A stretch of 64,000 nucleotides of DNA from contig NZ_CP048810.1 in NCBI RefSeq assembly GCF_013347965.1, forward strand, positions 2,108,001 to 2,172,000, in the 5' to 3' direction. The stretch is from Pseudomonas bijieensis. Its GTDB lineage: Bacteria > Pseudomonadota > Gammaproteobacteria > Pseudomonadales > Pseudomonadaceae. The notes below the pieces were generated by a model. It made no database searches, was not told the origin of the DNA, and saw only the letters and a list, made by a program, of their open reading frames with translations. The position numbers and the translations under genes are program-made. Positions 18,199 to 27,071 of this stretch are shown in pieces (the stretch's first letter is position 1; each line of letters begins with the position of its first letter).

Positions 18199-20469
18199 TC
18201 AACGAGACATGATCTTCCAGGCACGGTGGATCTTACCGTTGCGTGCAAAATCCGGATCAATGGTCTTGGCTGTGATCTCTTCCACCGCATAACGCTCGCC
18301 GAGGTTATCTTCGAGCTGGAACTTGCGGAAGTTGTTGGAGAAGTACAGCACACCGCCCGGTGCCAGGCGCGCCATGGCCAGGTCCAGCAACTGGACATGA
18401 TCGCGCTGCACGTCGAACACTCCCTCCATGCGCTTGGAATTGGAGAAGGTCGGCGGATCGATGAAAATCAGGTCGTACTCATCACGGCTGGCTTCAAGCC
18501 AGGCCATCACATCGCCCTGTTCCAGACGGTTCTTGTCGGAAAAACCATTGAGCGACAGGTTGCGCCGCGCCCAATCCAGGTAAGTTTTCGACAAATCGAC
18601 ACTGGTGGTGCTCCGGGCACCACCCTTGGCAGCGTGGACGCTTGCGGTCGCGGTGTAACAGAACAGGTTGAGGAAACGCTTGCCAGCCGCTTCCTTCTGG
18701 ATCCGCAGGCGCATTGGCCGGTGGTCGAGGAACAGGCCAGTGTCCAGGTAGTCGGTGAGGTTGACCAGCAGCTTCACCCCGCCTTCGTTGACCTCGGTGA
18801 ACTTGCCCTGGGCGCTCTGGCGCTCGTACTGCTTGGTGCCGCTCTGACGCTCGCGGCGCTTGATCACCACGCGGCTCTTGTCGATGTTCAGTGCCTGGGG
18901 AATGGCCGCCAGGGCGTCGAACAAACGGGCCGAGGCTTTTTCCGGGTCGATGGACTTTGGCGCAACGTACTCCTGAACGTGCACCCAGTCGTGGTACAGG
19001 TCAATGGCCATGGAGTATTCCGGCATGTCGGCATCGTAGACCCGGTAGCACTCAACGCCTTCACGCTTGGCCCACTTACTCAGCGACTTGAGGTTTTTTT
19101 GCAGGCGATTGGCGAACATCTGCCCGCCTTCGCTCAACCGCGCCTGCTCGACCACAGGGGCTGGCGACGGGGCCGGTTTGATCGGGTTGCCGTTCTTGTT
19201 GTACTGGCGCTCTTGCGGCACTTCCGGGGTTTGATCGTAGGCGGCCTGCTCACGCTCGGCCTGACGCTGTTCCGGGCTACGGCGCTCGCCGGTGACGAAC
19301 TGATCCGGCAACACCTTGATCAGCAGTAACTTGCACGGCAAGGCCCCGTTCCAGAACGAATACTGCTTGTGGCTGCGAATGCCCATGCGCTTGCCCAGAT
19401 CCGGCGCACCAGTAAACACCGCCGCCTCCCAATTCAGGCAGGCCTGGCGCAGGCGCTCGCCCAGGTTCTGGTAGAGGTAAAGCAGGCTGGCTTCATCGCC
19501 CAGACGCTCACCGTACGGAGGGTTGCAGATCACCAGGCCCTTCTGGTTCTGGTCCGGACGGGGTTCAAAGGTGGCGACTTCGCCTTGATAGATCTTGATC
19601 CACTCGCTCAAGCCTGCACGCTCGACGTTGTTGCGGCCCGGCTGGATCAGCCGCGGGTCGGCCTCGTAGCCACGAATCCACAACGGCGGCTTGGCCAGCC
19701 CGGCGGCGGCGCGGGCGGTCGCCTCTTCGTGGAGCTTCTTCCACAGCGCCGGCACGTGGCCGAGCCAGGCGGTGAAGCCCCATTGCTGGCGGCGCAGGTT
19801 CGGCGCCATGTCGGCGGCGATCATCCCGGCCTCCACCAGGAACGTGCCGACACCGCACATCGGGTCGGCCAGCGCCCCGCCTTCAGCGGCAATACGCGGC
19901 CAACCGGCGCGGATCAGGATCGCGGCGGCGAGGTTTTCCTTCAGCGGCGCAGCGCCCTGCTGCAAACGATAGCCGCGCTGGTGCAGGCTGTGGCCAGAAA
20001 GATCCAGGGAGAGGATCGCTTCGCCACGGTCCAGGCGCAGGTGGATGCGCAGGTCCGGGTTGAGCTTGTCGATGGACGGTCGCTCGCCTGTCGGGGTGCG
20101 CAGCTTGTCGACGATGGCATCCTTGACTTTCAAGGCGCCGAAGTGGGTGTTGTCGATGCCCGAGCCGTGGCCGCTGAACTCCACCGCCAAGGTGCCATCA
20201 GCGAGCATGTGGTCTTGCCAGTCGACGTCCAGCACGCCGTGGTACAGGTCTTCGGCGTCCTTCATCGGGAAGCGCTTGAGTACCAGTAACACGCGGTTGG
20301 CCAGGCGCGACCACAGGCACAGGCGATAGGCCGTTTCCATGTCGGCCATGCCGCGCACGGCGGAGGTGTGCTCGCGCGCCTCTTCAAGGCCAAGCCCGAC
20401 GGCTTCCTCGATGAGCAGGCCTTCGAGGCCCTTGGGGCAAGTGAGGAAGAGTTCGAAACGATCGGACAT
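18199..20469 (-). CDS. rlmL: Bifunctional 23S rRNA methyltransferase RlmKL
   Basis: Fusion enzyme of 756 residues from the start MSDRFELFLTCPKGLEGLL. The N-terminal THUMP domain and first methyltransferase (RlmL, N2-methylation of G2445) include the catalytic motif NPPYGERL. The C-terminal methyltransferase (RlmK, N7-methylation of G2069) has the SAM-binding segment NLFCYTATASVHAAKGGA and the motif FIDPPTFSNSKRM. A longer reading adds 14 residues that do not resemble the family. The inter-domain linker is rich in E, Q and P. Confidence 0.95.
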   Translation of the reverse strand: MSDRFELFLTCPKGLEGLLIEEAVGLGLEEAREHTSAVRGMADMETAYRLCLWSRLANRVLLVLKRFPMKDAEDLYHGVLDVDWQDHMLADGTLAVEFSGHGSGIDNTHFGALKVKDAIVDKLRTPTGERPSIDKLNPDLRIHLRLDRGEAILSLDLSGHSLHQRGYRLQQGAAPLKENLAAAILIRAGWPRIAAEGGALADPMCGVGTFLVEAGMIAADMAPNLRRQQWGFTAWLGHVPALWKKLHEEATARAAAGLAKPPLWIRGYEADPRLIQPGRNNVERAGLSEWIKIYQGEVATFEPRPDQNQKGLVICNPPYGERLGDEASLLYLYQNLGERLRQACLNWEAAVFTGAPDLGKRMGIRSHKQYSFWNGALPCKLLLIKVLPDQFVTGERRSPEQRQAEREQAAYDQTPEVPQERQYNKNGNPIKPAPSPAPVVEQARLSEGGQMFANRLQKNLKSLSKWAKREGVECYRVYDADMPEYSMAIDLYHDWVHVQEYVAPKSIDPEKASARLFDALAAIPQALNIDKSRVVIKRRERQSGTKQYERQSAQGKFTEVNEGGVKLLVNLTDYLDTGLFLDHRPMRLRIQKEAAGKRFLNLFCYTATASVHAAKGGARSTTSVDLSKTYLDWARRNLSLNGFSDKNRLEQGDVMAWLEASRDEYDLIFIDPPTFSNSKRMEGVFDVQRDHVQLLDLAMARLAPGGVLYFSNNFRKFQLEDNLGERYAVEEITAKTIDPDFARNGKIHRAWKIMSR

Positions 20470-20999
20470 GGGATTTCCAGAGCCTTTGGCTAAGTGGACC
20501 GGGCAACGCATTGCCGGGTCGGGTTCAATCAGGTGCTTTTCTCAAGAGCACCCGCGTGGCACGAGAGTGTGCCGTCCCGCCCTCGCCGCTCAGGTTAGAA
20601 GAGCTTGGATGCGAAGGCAGATAAAAAATTCTGTGCAACAAATTGTGAAAACTCGACCCTTTCGTCGAATAGTACCTGAGTGCAACAGGGGGACATTCTC
20701 ATTCGAAGGAAGACTGCCCCTTTGGCGCAGGGCCGATCATACAGGGGTCTTGCTCAAAAGCGGTCAACGAACATCAAGTTACTTATCGCCCTAACATCTT
20801 TATTGTTACGTGCTTATGACAAAACGATCATTCCATCCATGTGACGCTTTGGTTAGAACTCAACACAGGTTGACGTCGCAACGGCGCCAACACCTTGGCT
20901 CGTCACGCCGGCAACGAGCCACCAACGGCAGAATGATTCTGCCCCGGCCTCGATAGAGGTCGACGCGAAGCAACAGTCAACAAGTGAGGGAAACACCCT
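20470..20999 (+). promoter_or_regulatory. Long rlmKL/rmf gap with a structured rmf leader
   Basis: No gene is seen in these 530 bases between divergent rlmKL and rmf. Just before rmf lie three consecutive hairpins: 20896-20921 (TGGCTCGT with ACGAGCCA), 20927-20943 (GGCAGAATGATTCTGCC, a near-perfect palindrome) and 20948-20959 (CCTCGATAGAGG). None is followed by a T run, so they look like leader structure, not terminators. A further hairpin at 20532-20552 (GGTGCTTTT with AAGAGCACC) lies in the upstream region of rlmKL. A GTGAGGG ribosome site precedes the rmf ATG. Confidence 0.55.
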
Positions 21000-21215
21000 A
21001 TGAGAAGACTTAAGCGTGATCCGTTGGAAAGAGCATTTTTACGTGGTTACCAATATGGCGTTGGTGGTAAATCCCGTGAGCTTTGCCCCTTTACTCTACC
21101 GTCGGTACGTCAAGCCTGGATCAATGGCTGGCGAGAAGGACGCGGCGACAATTGGGACGGTATGACCGGCACTGCGGGTATCCATAGACTCAACGAACTT
21201 CACGCCGTCGGCTGA
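21000..21215 (+). CDS. rmf: Ribosome modulation factor
   Basis: Basic protein of 71 residues beginning MRRLKRDPLERAFLRGYQYG, a clear match to Rmf. It pairs 70S ribosomes into inactive 100S dimers in stationary phase and hibernation. The conserved core PFTLPSVRQAWINGWREGRGD is complete. It has its own long structured leader and a strong terminator. Confidence 0.96.
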   Translation: MRRLKRDPLERAFLRGYQYGVGGKSRELCPFTLPSVRQAWINGWREGRGDNWDGMTGTAGIHRLNELHAVG

Positions 21216-21303
21216 CACAGGGCTTAATACTCAAGAACTCGACAATTTGACACCCATATCGATTTAACCACGCACGTCCCATCCGGACGGCGGGCTACGG
21301 CCC

Positions 21304-21331
21304 AAGGGGCTCCTTCGAGGAGCCCTTTTTA
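21304..21331 (+). terminator. Intrinsic terminator of rmf
   Basis: AAGGGGCTCC, loop TTCG, AGGAGCCC and then a T run: a strong tetraloop hairpin about 90 bases after the rmf stop. Confidence 0.93.
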
Positions 21332-21398
21332 ATGCCTGGGTTTTCTGAACACTGTGAATACCTGGACTGCAAACACTCTTGTGGGCGAGCCCCACCTT

Positions 21399-21487
21399 CT
21401 GTGGGAGCAAGGCTTGCCCGCGATGAAGACGACACGGTCTATCTGGAACCGAGGTGCCCGTATCGCGAGCAAGCTTTGCTCCCACAA
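21399..21487. repeat. REP pair, variant core
   Basis: Two opposed REP copies of a variant type, GTGGGAGCAAGGCTTGCCCGCG on the left and ATCGCGAGCAAGCTTTGCTC on the right, lie between the convergent rmf and pyrD genes. Confidence 0.88.
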
Positions 21488-21526
21488 AAAAACCTGCTCG
21501 CCACAATAGAGCCGAGCGCGCCTGAA

Positions 21527-22546
21527 TCAACGCAACGCCGCAATCGCATCCACTGATTCACGAATCAGCGCCGGCCCTTTGTAGATAAAACCCGAATAAA
21601 TCTGCACCAGGCTCGCCCCGGCGGTGATTTTCTCGGCGGCATGCCGGCCCTCGGTGATGCCTCCCGCCGCAATGATCGGCAAACGCCCTGCCAACTCATC
21701 AGCCAGCACTTTCACGGTGTGGGTGCTCTTGTCACGCACCGGCGCACCGGACAAGCCACCCGCCTCGTCACCGTGTTCCAGCCCTTCGACACCTTCGCGC
21801 CCCAGGGTCGTGTTGGTGGCGATCACCGCGTCCATGCCGGTCTCGATCAGGGCCTGGGCCACCTGAATGGTCTCTTCGTCGGTCATGTCCGGGGCGATCT
21901 TGATCGCCAGTGGCACATGCCGGCCGTGGGTCAATGCCAGTTCCGCGCGACGCTGGGCCAGGTCGGCCAGCAGTTGCTTGAGGGAATCACCGAATTGCAG
22001 GCTGCGCAGGCCCGGAGTGTTCGGCGAGCTGACGTTGACCGTCACATAGCTGGCATGGGCGTAGACCTTGTCCAGGCAGATCAGATAGTCGTCGACGGCA
22101 CGCTCCACCGGGGTGTCGAAATTCTTGCCGATGTTGATGCCCAGCACGCCTTTGTACTTGGCCGCCGCTACGCGGGCCAGCAAATGGTCGACGCCCAGGT
22201 TGTTGAAGCCCATGCGGTTGATGATCGCCTCGGCTTGCGGCAGGCGGAAAAGCCGTGGCTTGGGGTTGCCGGGCTGTGGACGCGGGGTAACGGTACCGAT
22301 CTCCACAAAACCGAAACCCAGCTGGGCGAACCCGTCGATGGCCGCGCCATTCTTGTCCAGGCCCGCCGCCAACCCGACCGGGTTGGGAAACTCCAGGCCC
22401 ATGACCGTCACCGGTAACTTCGCCGGCGCCTTGCACAGCAAACCGTTGAGGCCCAAACGTCCGCCCGCGCCGATCAGGTCCAGGGACAGATCGTGGGAGG
22501 TTTCCGGGGAAAGTTTGAACAGCAGCTCACGGGCCAGGGTGTACAT
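21527..22546 (-). CDS. pyrD: Dihydroorotate dehydrogenase (class 2, quinone-linked)
   Basis: Membrane-associated flavoenzyme of pyrimidine synthesis, 339 residues from [15 protein letters not shown], whose amphipathic start is the membrane-docking helix of class 2 enzymes. Conserved segments are [10 protein letters not shown], the FMN-site [19 protein letters not shown] with the catalytic serine, and the phosphate-binding IIAAGGI near the end. The open frame extends about 67 codons further upstream, but that part is not PyrD-like. Its start faces the end of the type III island. Confidence 0.96.
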   Translation of the reverse strand: MYTLARELLFKLSPETSHDLSLDLIGAGGRLGLNGLLCKAPAKLPVTVMGLEFPNPVGLAAGLDKNGAAIDGFAQLGFGFVEIGTVTPRPQPGNPKPRLFRLPQAEAIINRMGFNNLGVDHLLARVAAAKYKGVLGINIGKNFDTPVERAVDDYLICLDKVYAHASYVTVNVSSPNTPGLRSLQFGDSLKQLLADLAQRRAELALTHGRHVPLAIKIAPDMTDEETIQVAQALIETGMDAVIATNTTLGREGVEGLEHGDEAGGLSGAPVRDKSTHTVKVLADELAGRLPIIAAGGITEGRHAAEKITAGASLVQIYSGFIYKGPALIRESVDAIAALR

Positions 22547-22644
22547 GGGTGGGTTTGACTCGATCGGAGAAATGAGGCGCGGATTATAGCCGGGGTGGAG
22601 GGATGGGAGCGAGCAACCGATGGTTGCCCACTCTTGGGGTTGGA

Positions 22645-24003
22645 TCAAGACGTGGTCGTTTCCTGCAGAGCATAAGTGTTGTTGGTTTGCTTTAGGTTGG
22701 CAAAGATGAGTGGAAAGTAAAGAAGCGCAACCATCACGGCGAAACAACCATTGAGAACATGGCCTTGGGTATCCTCACCCATCTCGTCACCCAACAAGGC
22801 CGTTACCGCACCTACGAACAAGCTGACAGCGTGCCCAAACGAGAGCCGTGCCCCCGCAACATTCACAAATGCATCGGCCAATTGAGTGCGGGTGGGCCAC
22901 TGAACACCAACGCGCACCTCCAGGGCCATTTGTTGTAACTCCGGATCAGAAAAGACCGAATCCAGTCCTCGCTGGGGCGATAGCACATGCCAACTTTTGC
23001 AGGCAATCAAGGTAGCCACATCGGCTACCATTCCGAGAGCATTCAGCCCGGCTTGAATAGCATCCGCCCCGAAATCGTAACCAAGCCCCTCGGCGGCCCT
23101 GGCAGGACCACTCAATGGCATGGCCTTGCCCAGTTCCGCCAGCGCAAATTGGCCTGCGCCATAAGCCGCAGCTGTAACCCCTGTTGCCGCTTCGTTCGCG
23201 GAACCTGCATTGTCTTTCAAAGGGAAGAAGGATTGAGCCACGGCCCTGGCCGTGATGTAGACCACTGAGCCGGTCATTGCAGGGAAGAGCTTTGACGCCG
23301 CTCCCGTGAGAACGGCTCCGAGCGTGGCTCCCATCACAGCGATCGCCAGGCATGCACACCCCATCCGCGACTTCCAGCTCGCCTCCCCTGAGAACTCCCT
23401 GCGGATGGCCCCCATCAGCGTCAACCCGGGCCCGATCATCGCCAGCGCAACCGCCGCCCACGCCCGAGAAGCCTCGGGGGCGTCACCTTCACGCATAGCG
23501 TTCTCGACGAGATAGCCAACGTACTGGCGCAAACAGGTGGCCAGTGCAATGATCATCCCCGTGTGTCCAGCGATATTCAGCAGGTTGAGCCCTGGCCCCT
23601 TGGTGGCTTCGAGCAGTTCCATGCCAGCCTCGAGCATAGCTTTCAATCGATCTACACGGCTTTCGGCGCCCGTGGCGTTCCCTCCGTCGATTAAGTTAAA
23701 AACTCCGTTACGTTCAGGCTCAGCAGGCATTTCACCTGATTCGATAAAGCGTTCAATTTCAATTTTCGCGCCTAGATCATGTTCTCCCAGATCGCACTCC
23801 GGAGAGGGATACTCCGTTGCGCGACTGATATGTTCAAAAGCCGCTTTGAGTTGCCTGGGTGATCCCAACTGGCTCGGTTGAAACCCTGTAATGTCCAACG
23901 CTGCAGGGTCAAGCTTCGCTAAAGACCCTGTCGAGATATTTGAAACTGAAGCAACGTCGCCCCAAGCAGCAGCGGGTATGCCGGTCCCTTCTGTAATATG
24001 CAT
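22645..24003 (-). CDS. Unrecognised membrane-rich protein at the end of the T3SS island, candidate secreted substrate
   Basis: I do not recognise this protein of 452 residues. The N-terminal 120 residues are polar and rich in S, T, E and P, as in many type III signals. The rest alternates alanine- and glycine-rich hydrophobic segments (near 140-165, 190-215, 220-255, 320-350, 390-410 and 420-445), the last followed by a polar tail. There is no cleavable signal peptide. It lies 49 bases after orgC in the same direction. The second ATG (24003) is better spaced from the AAGGAG site than the one two codons earlier (24009). By eye it is less GC-rich than its neighbours. It could be an effector, a translocon accessory, or an unrelated membrane protein. 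Confidence 0.6.
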   Translation of the reverse strand: MHITEGTGIPAAAWGDVASVSNISTGSLAKLDPAALDITGFQPSQLGSPRQLKAAFEHISRATEYPSPECDLGEHDLGAKIEIERFIESGEMPAEPERNGVFNLIDGGNATGAESRVDRLKAMLEAGMELLEATKGPGLNLLNIAGHTGMIIALATCLRQYVGYLVENAMREGDAPEASRAWAAVALAMIGPGLTLMGAIRREFSGEASWKSRMGCACLAIAVMGATLGAVLTGAASKLFPAMTGSVVYITARAVAQSFFPLKDNAGSANEAATGVTAAAYGAGQFALAELGKAMPLSGPARAAEGLGYDFGADAIQAGLNALGMVADVATLIACKSWHVLSPQRGLDSVFSDPELQQMALEVRVGVQWPTRTQLADAFVNVAGARLSFGHAVSLFVGAVTALLGDEMGEDTQGHVLNGCFAVMVALLYFPLIFANLKQTNNTYALQETTTS

Positions 24004-24052
24004 GGTCATTTCTCCTTGTAGTCATACGAACAGTCAAATTTTCAAGTGTTTT

Positions 24053-24490
24053 TCACCACTCACTCTTCTCCCACGCCTCATCCCCCATCGGTTGGAACAC
24101 ATCGCGCATGAAGTTTTTGGTAAACAGATCCATCGCGAACGCCAGGCCATTGGCACCGCTGACCTCTTTATAGAGCTGGGACTTTTCCAGCCCGTCATTC
24201 TTCAAGCGAACCAAAACCTGTAGCGTGATCGCCAGCAACGCCTGGGCCGTGGGGTACGCCGCCGTGGCGCCATCCGCCCCCCGCAGCGTGCGTAAAAATT
24301 CATGGATCGCTTTCTCCCCCTGCCCTTCCATGACTAGCAGCAATTGATACAAGTGCTCGAACTCAGGATCCGGACGTTTGCTCTCAGGCACTTGCTCACG
24401 GGCAGCCAGTAGCCGTGATTCCAACGGTTCTACCGACGAATTCGCGTCGCGATCCAGAACGCTGGGAGTTGTCGTGGGCTCAATCTTCAT
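24053..24490 (-). CDS. orgC: OrgC-like T3SS protein
   Basis: Soluble protein of 145 residues from MKIEPTTTPSVLD. It overlaps the end of orgB by 11 bases. The place after orgA-orgB and the length match Salmonella OrgC (about 150 residues), reported to assist needle assembly. A frame reading further upstream would duplicate orgB in another frame and is rejected. Sequence similarity alone is too faint for me to be sure; position carries most of the weight. Confidence 0.6.
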   Translation of the reverse strand: MKIEPTTTPSVLDRDANSSVEPLESRLLAAREQVPESKRPDPEFEHLYQLLLVMEGQGEKAIHEFLRTLRGADGATAAYPTAQALLAITLQVLVRLKNDGLEKSQLYKEVSGANGLAFAMDLFTKNFMRDVFQPMGDEAWEKSEW

Positions 24491-25187
24491 GGCGAACCTC
24501 GGCCAGGCCGGCGGGCGTGGAATCGGTGAAGCTGGCGCACAGGTCCACCAGCGCCTGTCTCGATGCCTGATCCAGCAAACGCACCGTCTCCGGCAGGTTG
24601 GCCAGGCTTGCCAACAACCGCGGCGCCAGCCGTTCCCGGGTCGCCTCGACATCGAACTCCAGCAGTTGATCCGCCAGCCGCAGCACATAGCGGTCTTGCG
24701 GGTGATACTCCAGGATCAGTTCGCCAGCCCATTGCCTGCCCACGCTCTCACGCAGCGCTTGGCCGCGCGGACGACAGTGCAGTGGCACTAACAGGTGCAA
24801 GACCGCGCCCGAGTCGCTCGTTTGCTCGGCCAGCCAACGCTCCAGTATTTCGTCCAGCCACTCGGGGCGACTCAAGGCTTGGGCGAGCAGGTCACCGGCG
24901 GCCTGGGCCAGACCGTTGCGCAATTGCTGTGCCAGGGTTTGCGTCTTAAGCAAAGCCTCGGCCAGATGCCCGCTCGCCCGCAGGACGCCCTCGGCGTAGC
25001 CCTGTTGAAACGCCTGCGCCTGCACGGCCTCGGCCTCACGCTGGGCCTGTTCGACACATTCCCGTGCCCGGCGCCGGGCCTCGCGCTGCAAGGCCTGACG
25101 GCGACGGGCGGCGGCGATGTCTTCGCGGGCCAGGTGCACGTCTTCGCCAACGGGCACATCAGTCAGGGTTCGGATGGAGTCGAGCAT
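24480..25187 (-). CDS. orgB: T3SS stator protein SctL (OrgB)
   Basis: Protein of 235 residues of the HrpE/YscL/FliH type. The N-terminal 100 residues form an alanine-, arginine- and glutamine-rich coiled coil (REARRRARECVEQAQREAEA), and the C-terminal half is a globular ATPase-binding domain. It links the ATPase InvC to the cytoplasmic sorting platform. It overlaps both orgA and orgC, as expected within the prg-org operon. Confidence 0.85.
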   Translation of the reverse strand: MLDSIRTLTDVPVGEDVHLAREDIAAARRRQALQREARRRARECVEQAQREAEAVQAQAFQQGYAEGVLRASGHLAEALLKTQTLAQQLRNGLAQAAGDLLAQALSRPEWLDEILERWLAEQTSDSGAVLHLLVPLHCRPRGQALRESVGRQWAGELILEYHPQDRYVLRLADQLLEFDVEATRERLAPRLLASLANLPETVRLLDQASRQALVDLCASFTDSTPAGLAEVRHED

Positions 25188-25725
25188 GCTGCACCGCCAA
25201 AAAGAATAGGGTTGGATCAGGTTTCGTGACGGGCCATTGCCGGTGCAGGTGAACGACCGGCTCGCAGAATTGCAGGTCCAGGCGTTCGAGCAATGGGGAC
25301 GGGACGACCCCGTGCCAGCTCCACAACGCGTTGAGGCCGGCCGCTTGTACCTGCTCCAGCGAAACCGGCGAAGATTCGATCGGCAGGCGCTCCCGAGCCC
25401 CCAGGTTGAAGCGAGCGAACCGGCGAACCGTCTCTGGCAAGTCCAACAGCGCTGCGCCGCGCGCCAGTTCGGACCGCAAGCGACAGGCGCCCATCAGCGA
25501 GGCGATGTAGGGCAGTTGTCGCCAATGACGCACCCATTGTTTCGCCACGCCGGTCAGTGGCACAGACGGCCATGGCCCTTGCAACTCCAGCCCCTCGAGC
25601 ACGATGCGATTGAGCAGCCTTCGGGCCGCGGCATCCTCGAATCCCGCCGGTATCACTAGACGTCGAGGGTGCAGATAAGCCAGCGGCTCGGCGAGGATCT
25701 GCTGTAACCCCTCAGTGTCCGACAT
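25159..25725 (-). CDS. orgA: T3SS sorting platform protein SctK (OrgA)
   Basis: Protein of 188 residues between prgK and orgB, overlapping both. Features matching OrgA/MxiK are the start region with LAYLHPRRLVIP, RRLLNRIVLEGL, and the WSWHG segment. OrgA connects the inner-membrane ring to the SpaO pods. Divergence within this family is high, so gene order supports the call as much as sequence does. Confidence 0.82.
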   Translation of the reverse strand: MSDTEGLQQILAEPLAYLHPRRLVIPAGFEDAAARRLLNRIVLEGLELQGPWPSVPLTGVAKQWVRHWRQLPYIASLMGACRLRSELARGAALLDLPETVRRFARFNLGARERLPIESSPVSLEQVQAAGLNALWSWHGVVPSPLLERLDLQFCEPVVHLHRQWPVTKPDPTLFFLAVQHARLHPNPD

Positions 25726-26440
25726 CGCGCCGCCCTGCGTTTGACTGATGGAAAACCCAGGCTGCGCCGCCAGCCAGCAGCACGCCGCCGATCACGGCGA
25801 ACAACCAAGGCCAGCGCGACGGTCCCTGCGGTACGGCCAGCGACGGCGCGACATGCTGGGTCGGCGAACGCTTGGACAGCACCACCGAGATGTTCTCGTA
25901 CTCCACCGCCGCAAAACTGTTCTTGAGGAAACGCTTGATGTCAGTGATCAGCAATTGCGCTTCGATATCGCGCTCATGCAGCACCAACGCCGAAAGATGG
26001 ATAGGCGCCGGCTTGCGTCCACCCTCGCCGGCGTCGAGGTCGTAACTGACATGCACCCGTGCGGAAACCACGCCTTCGAGTACCCCCAAGGACTGTTCGA
26101 TGCGCTGCTCCAATGCCGAATACAAGCGGGCCTTTTCCGCGCGGGGTGAAGCCACCAGGGAGTCGGACGGGAACATCTCGGCGACTTGCAGGCGCGGCCG
26201 GGACGGCAAGGAATAGAGGTTGAGCAGATCGACCGCGGCGGAAAAATCCAGCTGATCGATTTTCACCGCGTAGCCGGCTTTGCCGCCGTCGACTTTCACT
26301 GCCGCGATGTTGTTGCGTTGCAGCACCGAAAGCACTTCGTTGGCCTGCTGCTGATCCAGCCCTTCCAGCAGGCTCGGCTGGCGACACCCCGCCAGCGCCA
26401 GGCACAACAGCAGCCACAACAGGCCAGGCCTCAATGTCAT
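25712..26440 (-). CDS. prgK: T3SS inner ring lipoprotein SctJ (PrgK)
   Basis: Protein of 242 residues with a lipoprotein signal (LALAGC, lipidated Cys19), the two ring-building domains of the YscJ/FliF type (about 20-75 and 95-180, including the RVHVSYDLD segment), and one C-terminal transmembrane helix (about 208-228). Together with PrgH it forms the inner-membrane rings. It overlaps prgJ by 4 bases. Confidence 0.93.
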   Translation of the reverse strand: MTLRPGLLWLLLCLALAGCRQPSLLEGLDQQQANEVLSVLQRNNIAAVKVDGGKAGYAVKIDQLDFSAAVDLLNLYSLPSRPRLQVAEMFPSDSLVASPRAEKARLYSALEQRIEQSLGVLEGVVSARVHVSYDLDAGEGGRKPAPIHLSALVLHERDIEAQLLITDIKRFLKNSFAAVEYENISVVLSKRSPTQHVAPSLAVPQGPSRWPWLFAVIGGVLLAGGAAWVFHQSNAGRRDVGH

Positions 26441-26745
26441 GACGCACGCAACAGAGTTTCTGCCGTGCCCACCGCTTTGCGCACCAGCACGTTGAGCAAG
26501 TTGATGTCGACGTTGTATTGCCCGGTCAACTCCTGCAACTGGGTCAACACTTCAGGGTCGGTGATGTCCGGGCGCTGTAGCAGTTGATTGATCGCCGAAA
26601 CGTCTTGCGCACTGTCGACGGCGGAACCGGCAAACGCTTCGATCAAGCGCGATTCCAGGGAAACGATTGGGCCTTCCTGCGGGCCGCGCAATTCAACGAA
26701 GGCTGAACGCGCGATAAGCGACGGGGAAATAGTTTGGATGGACAT
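26437..26745 (-). CDS. prgJ: T3SS inner rod protein SctI (PrgJ)
   Basis: Protein of 102 residues from MSIQTISPSL. The C-terminal region QELTGQYNVDINLLNVLVRKAV is typical of PrgJ/MxiI rod proteins, which anchor the needle in the export apparatus. It overlaps prgK by 4 bases. It follows prgI after 59 bases. Confidence 0.9.
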   Translation of the reverse strand: MSIQTISPSLIARSAFVELRGPQEGPIVSLESRLIEAFAGSAVDSAQDVSAINQLLQRPDITDPEVLTQLQELTGQYNVDINLLNVLVRKAVGTAETLLRAS

Positions 26746-26804
26746 ACGAGGCACTCATGAAAATGGCCATTGTCACGAGCAATGGCCAGCCGAAAGAGCA
26801 AGCG

Positions 26805-27068
26805 TCAGCGAGCCGCCTGGATGATCGCCATGTCGATATCCTTGAAGCCCTTGACCGTGTTGGTCTGGGCATTTCGGAATACCGTGTAGGACGAAAATGC
26901 GGTCTGGTAGGCGGCGAGCTTTCCAGGGTCCGACGCATCGATTTTGAGCTCATCGAGGGCTTTATCCAGGGCCTCTTTGAGGCTCTGAGCGCCGCGCTCG
27001 AACGCAGCGGCCTGCTCTCCGAGAAAGTCATCGGGAAATTCGGGAAACACGATCGGGATACCAGCCAT
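26805..27068 (-). CDS. prgI: T3SS needle protein SctF (PrgI)
   Basis: Protein of 87 residues that polymerises into the hollow needle. The C-terminal half, with SDPGKLAAYQTAFSSYTVFR and then NAQTNTVKGFKDID, matches PrgI/MxiH closely, including the helix-turn-helix SDP turn and the RNAQ(S/T)NTVK motif. It starts 3 bases after the prgH stop. This is one of the strongest markers that the system belongs to the SPI-1/Mxi-Spa family and not to the Hrp or Ysc families. Confidence 0.95.
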   Translation of the reverse strand: MAGIPIVFPEFPDDFLGEQAAAFERGAQSLKEALDKALDELKIDASDPGKLAAYQTAFSSYTVFRNAQTNTVKGFKDIDMAIIQAAR

Positions 27069-27071
27069 ACG

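Noticed and set aside
20532..20552. Nine-pair hairpin upstream of rlmKL as a terminator
   Set aside because: No T run follows on either strand and no gene ends there.
22547..22644. Terminator or attachment site at the left island end
   Set aside because: No hairpin with a T run, no direct repeat with the right end and no tRNA remnant could be seen.
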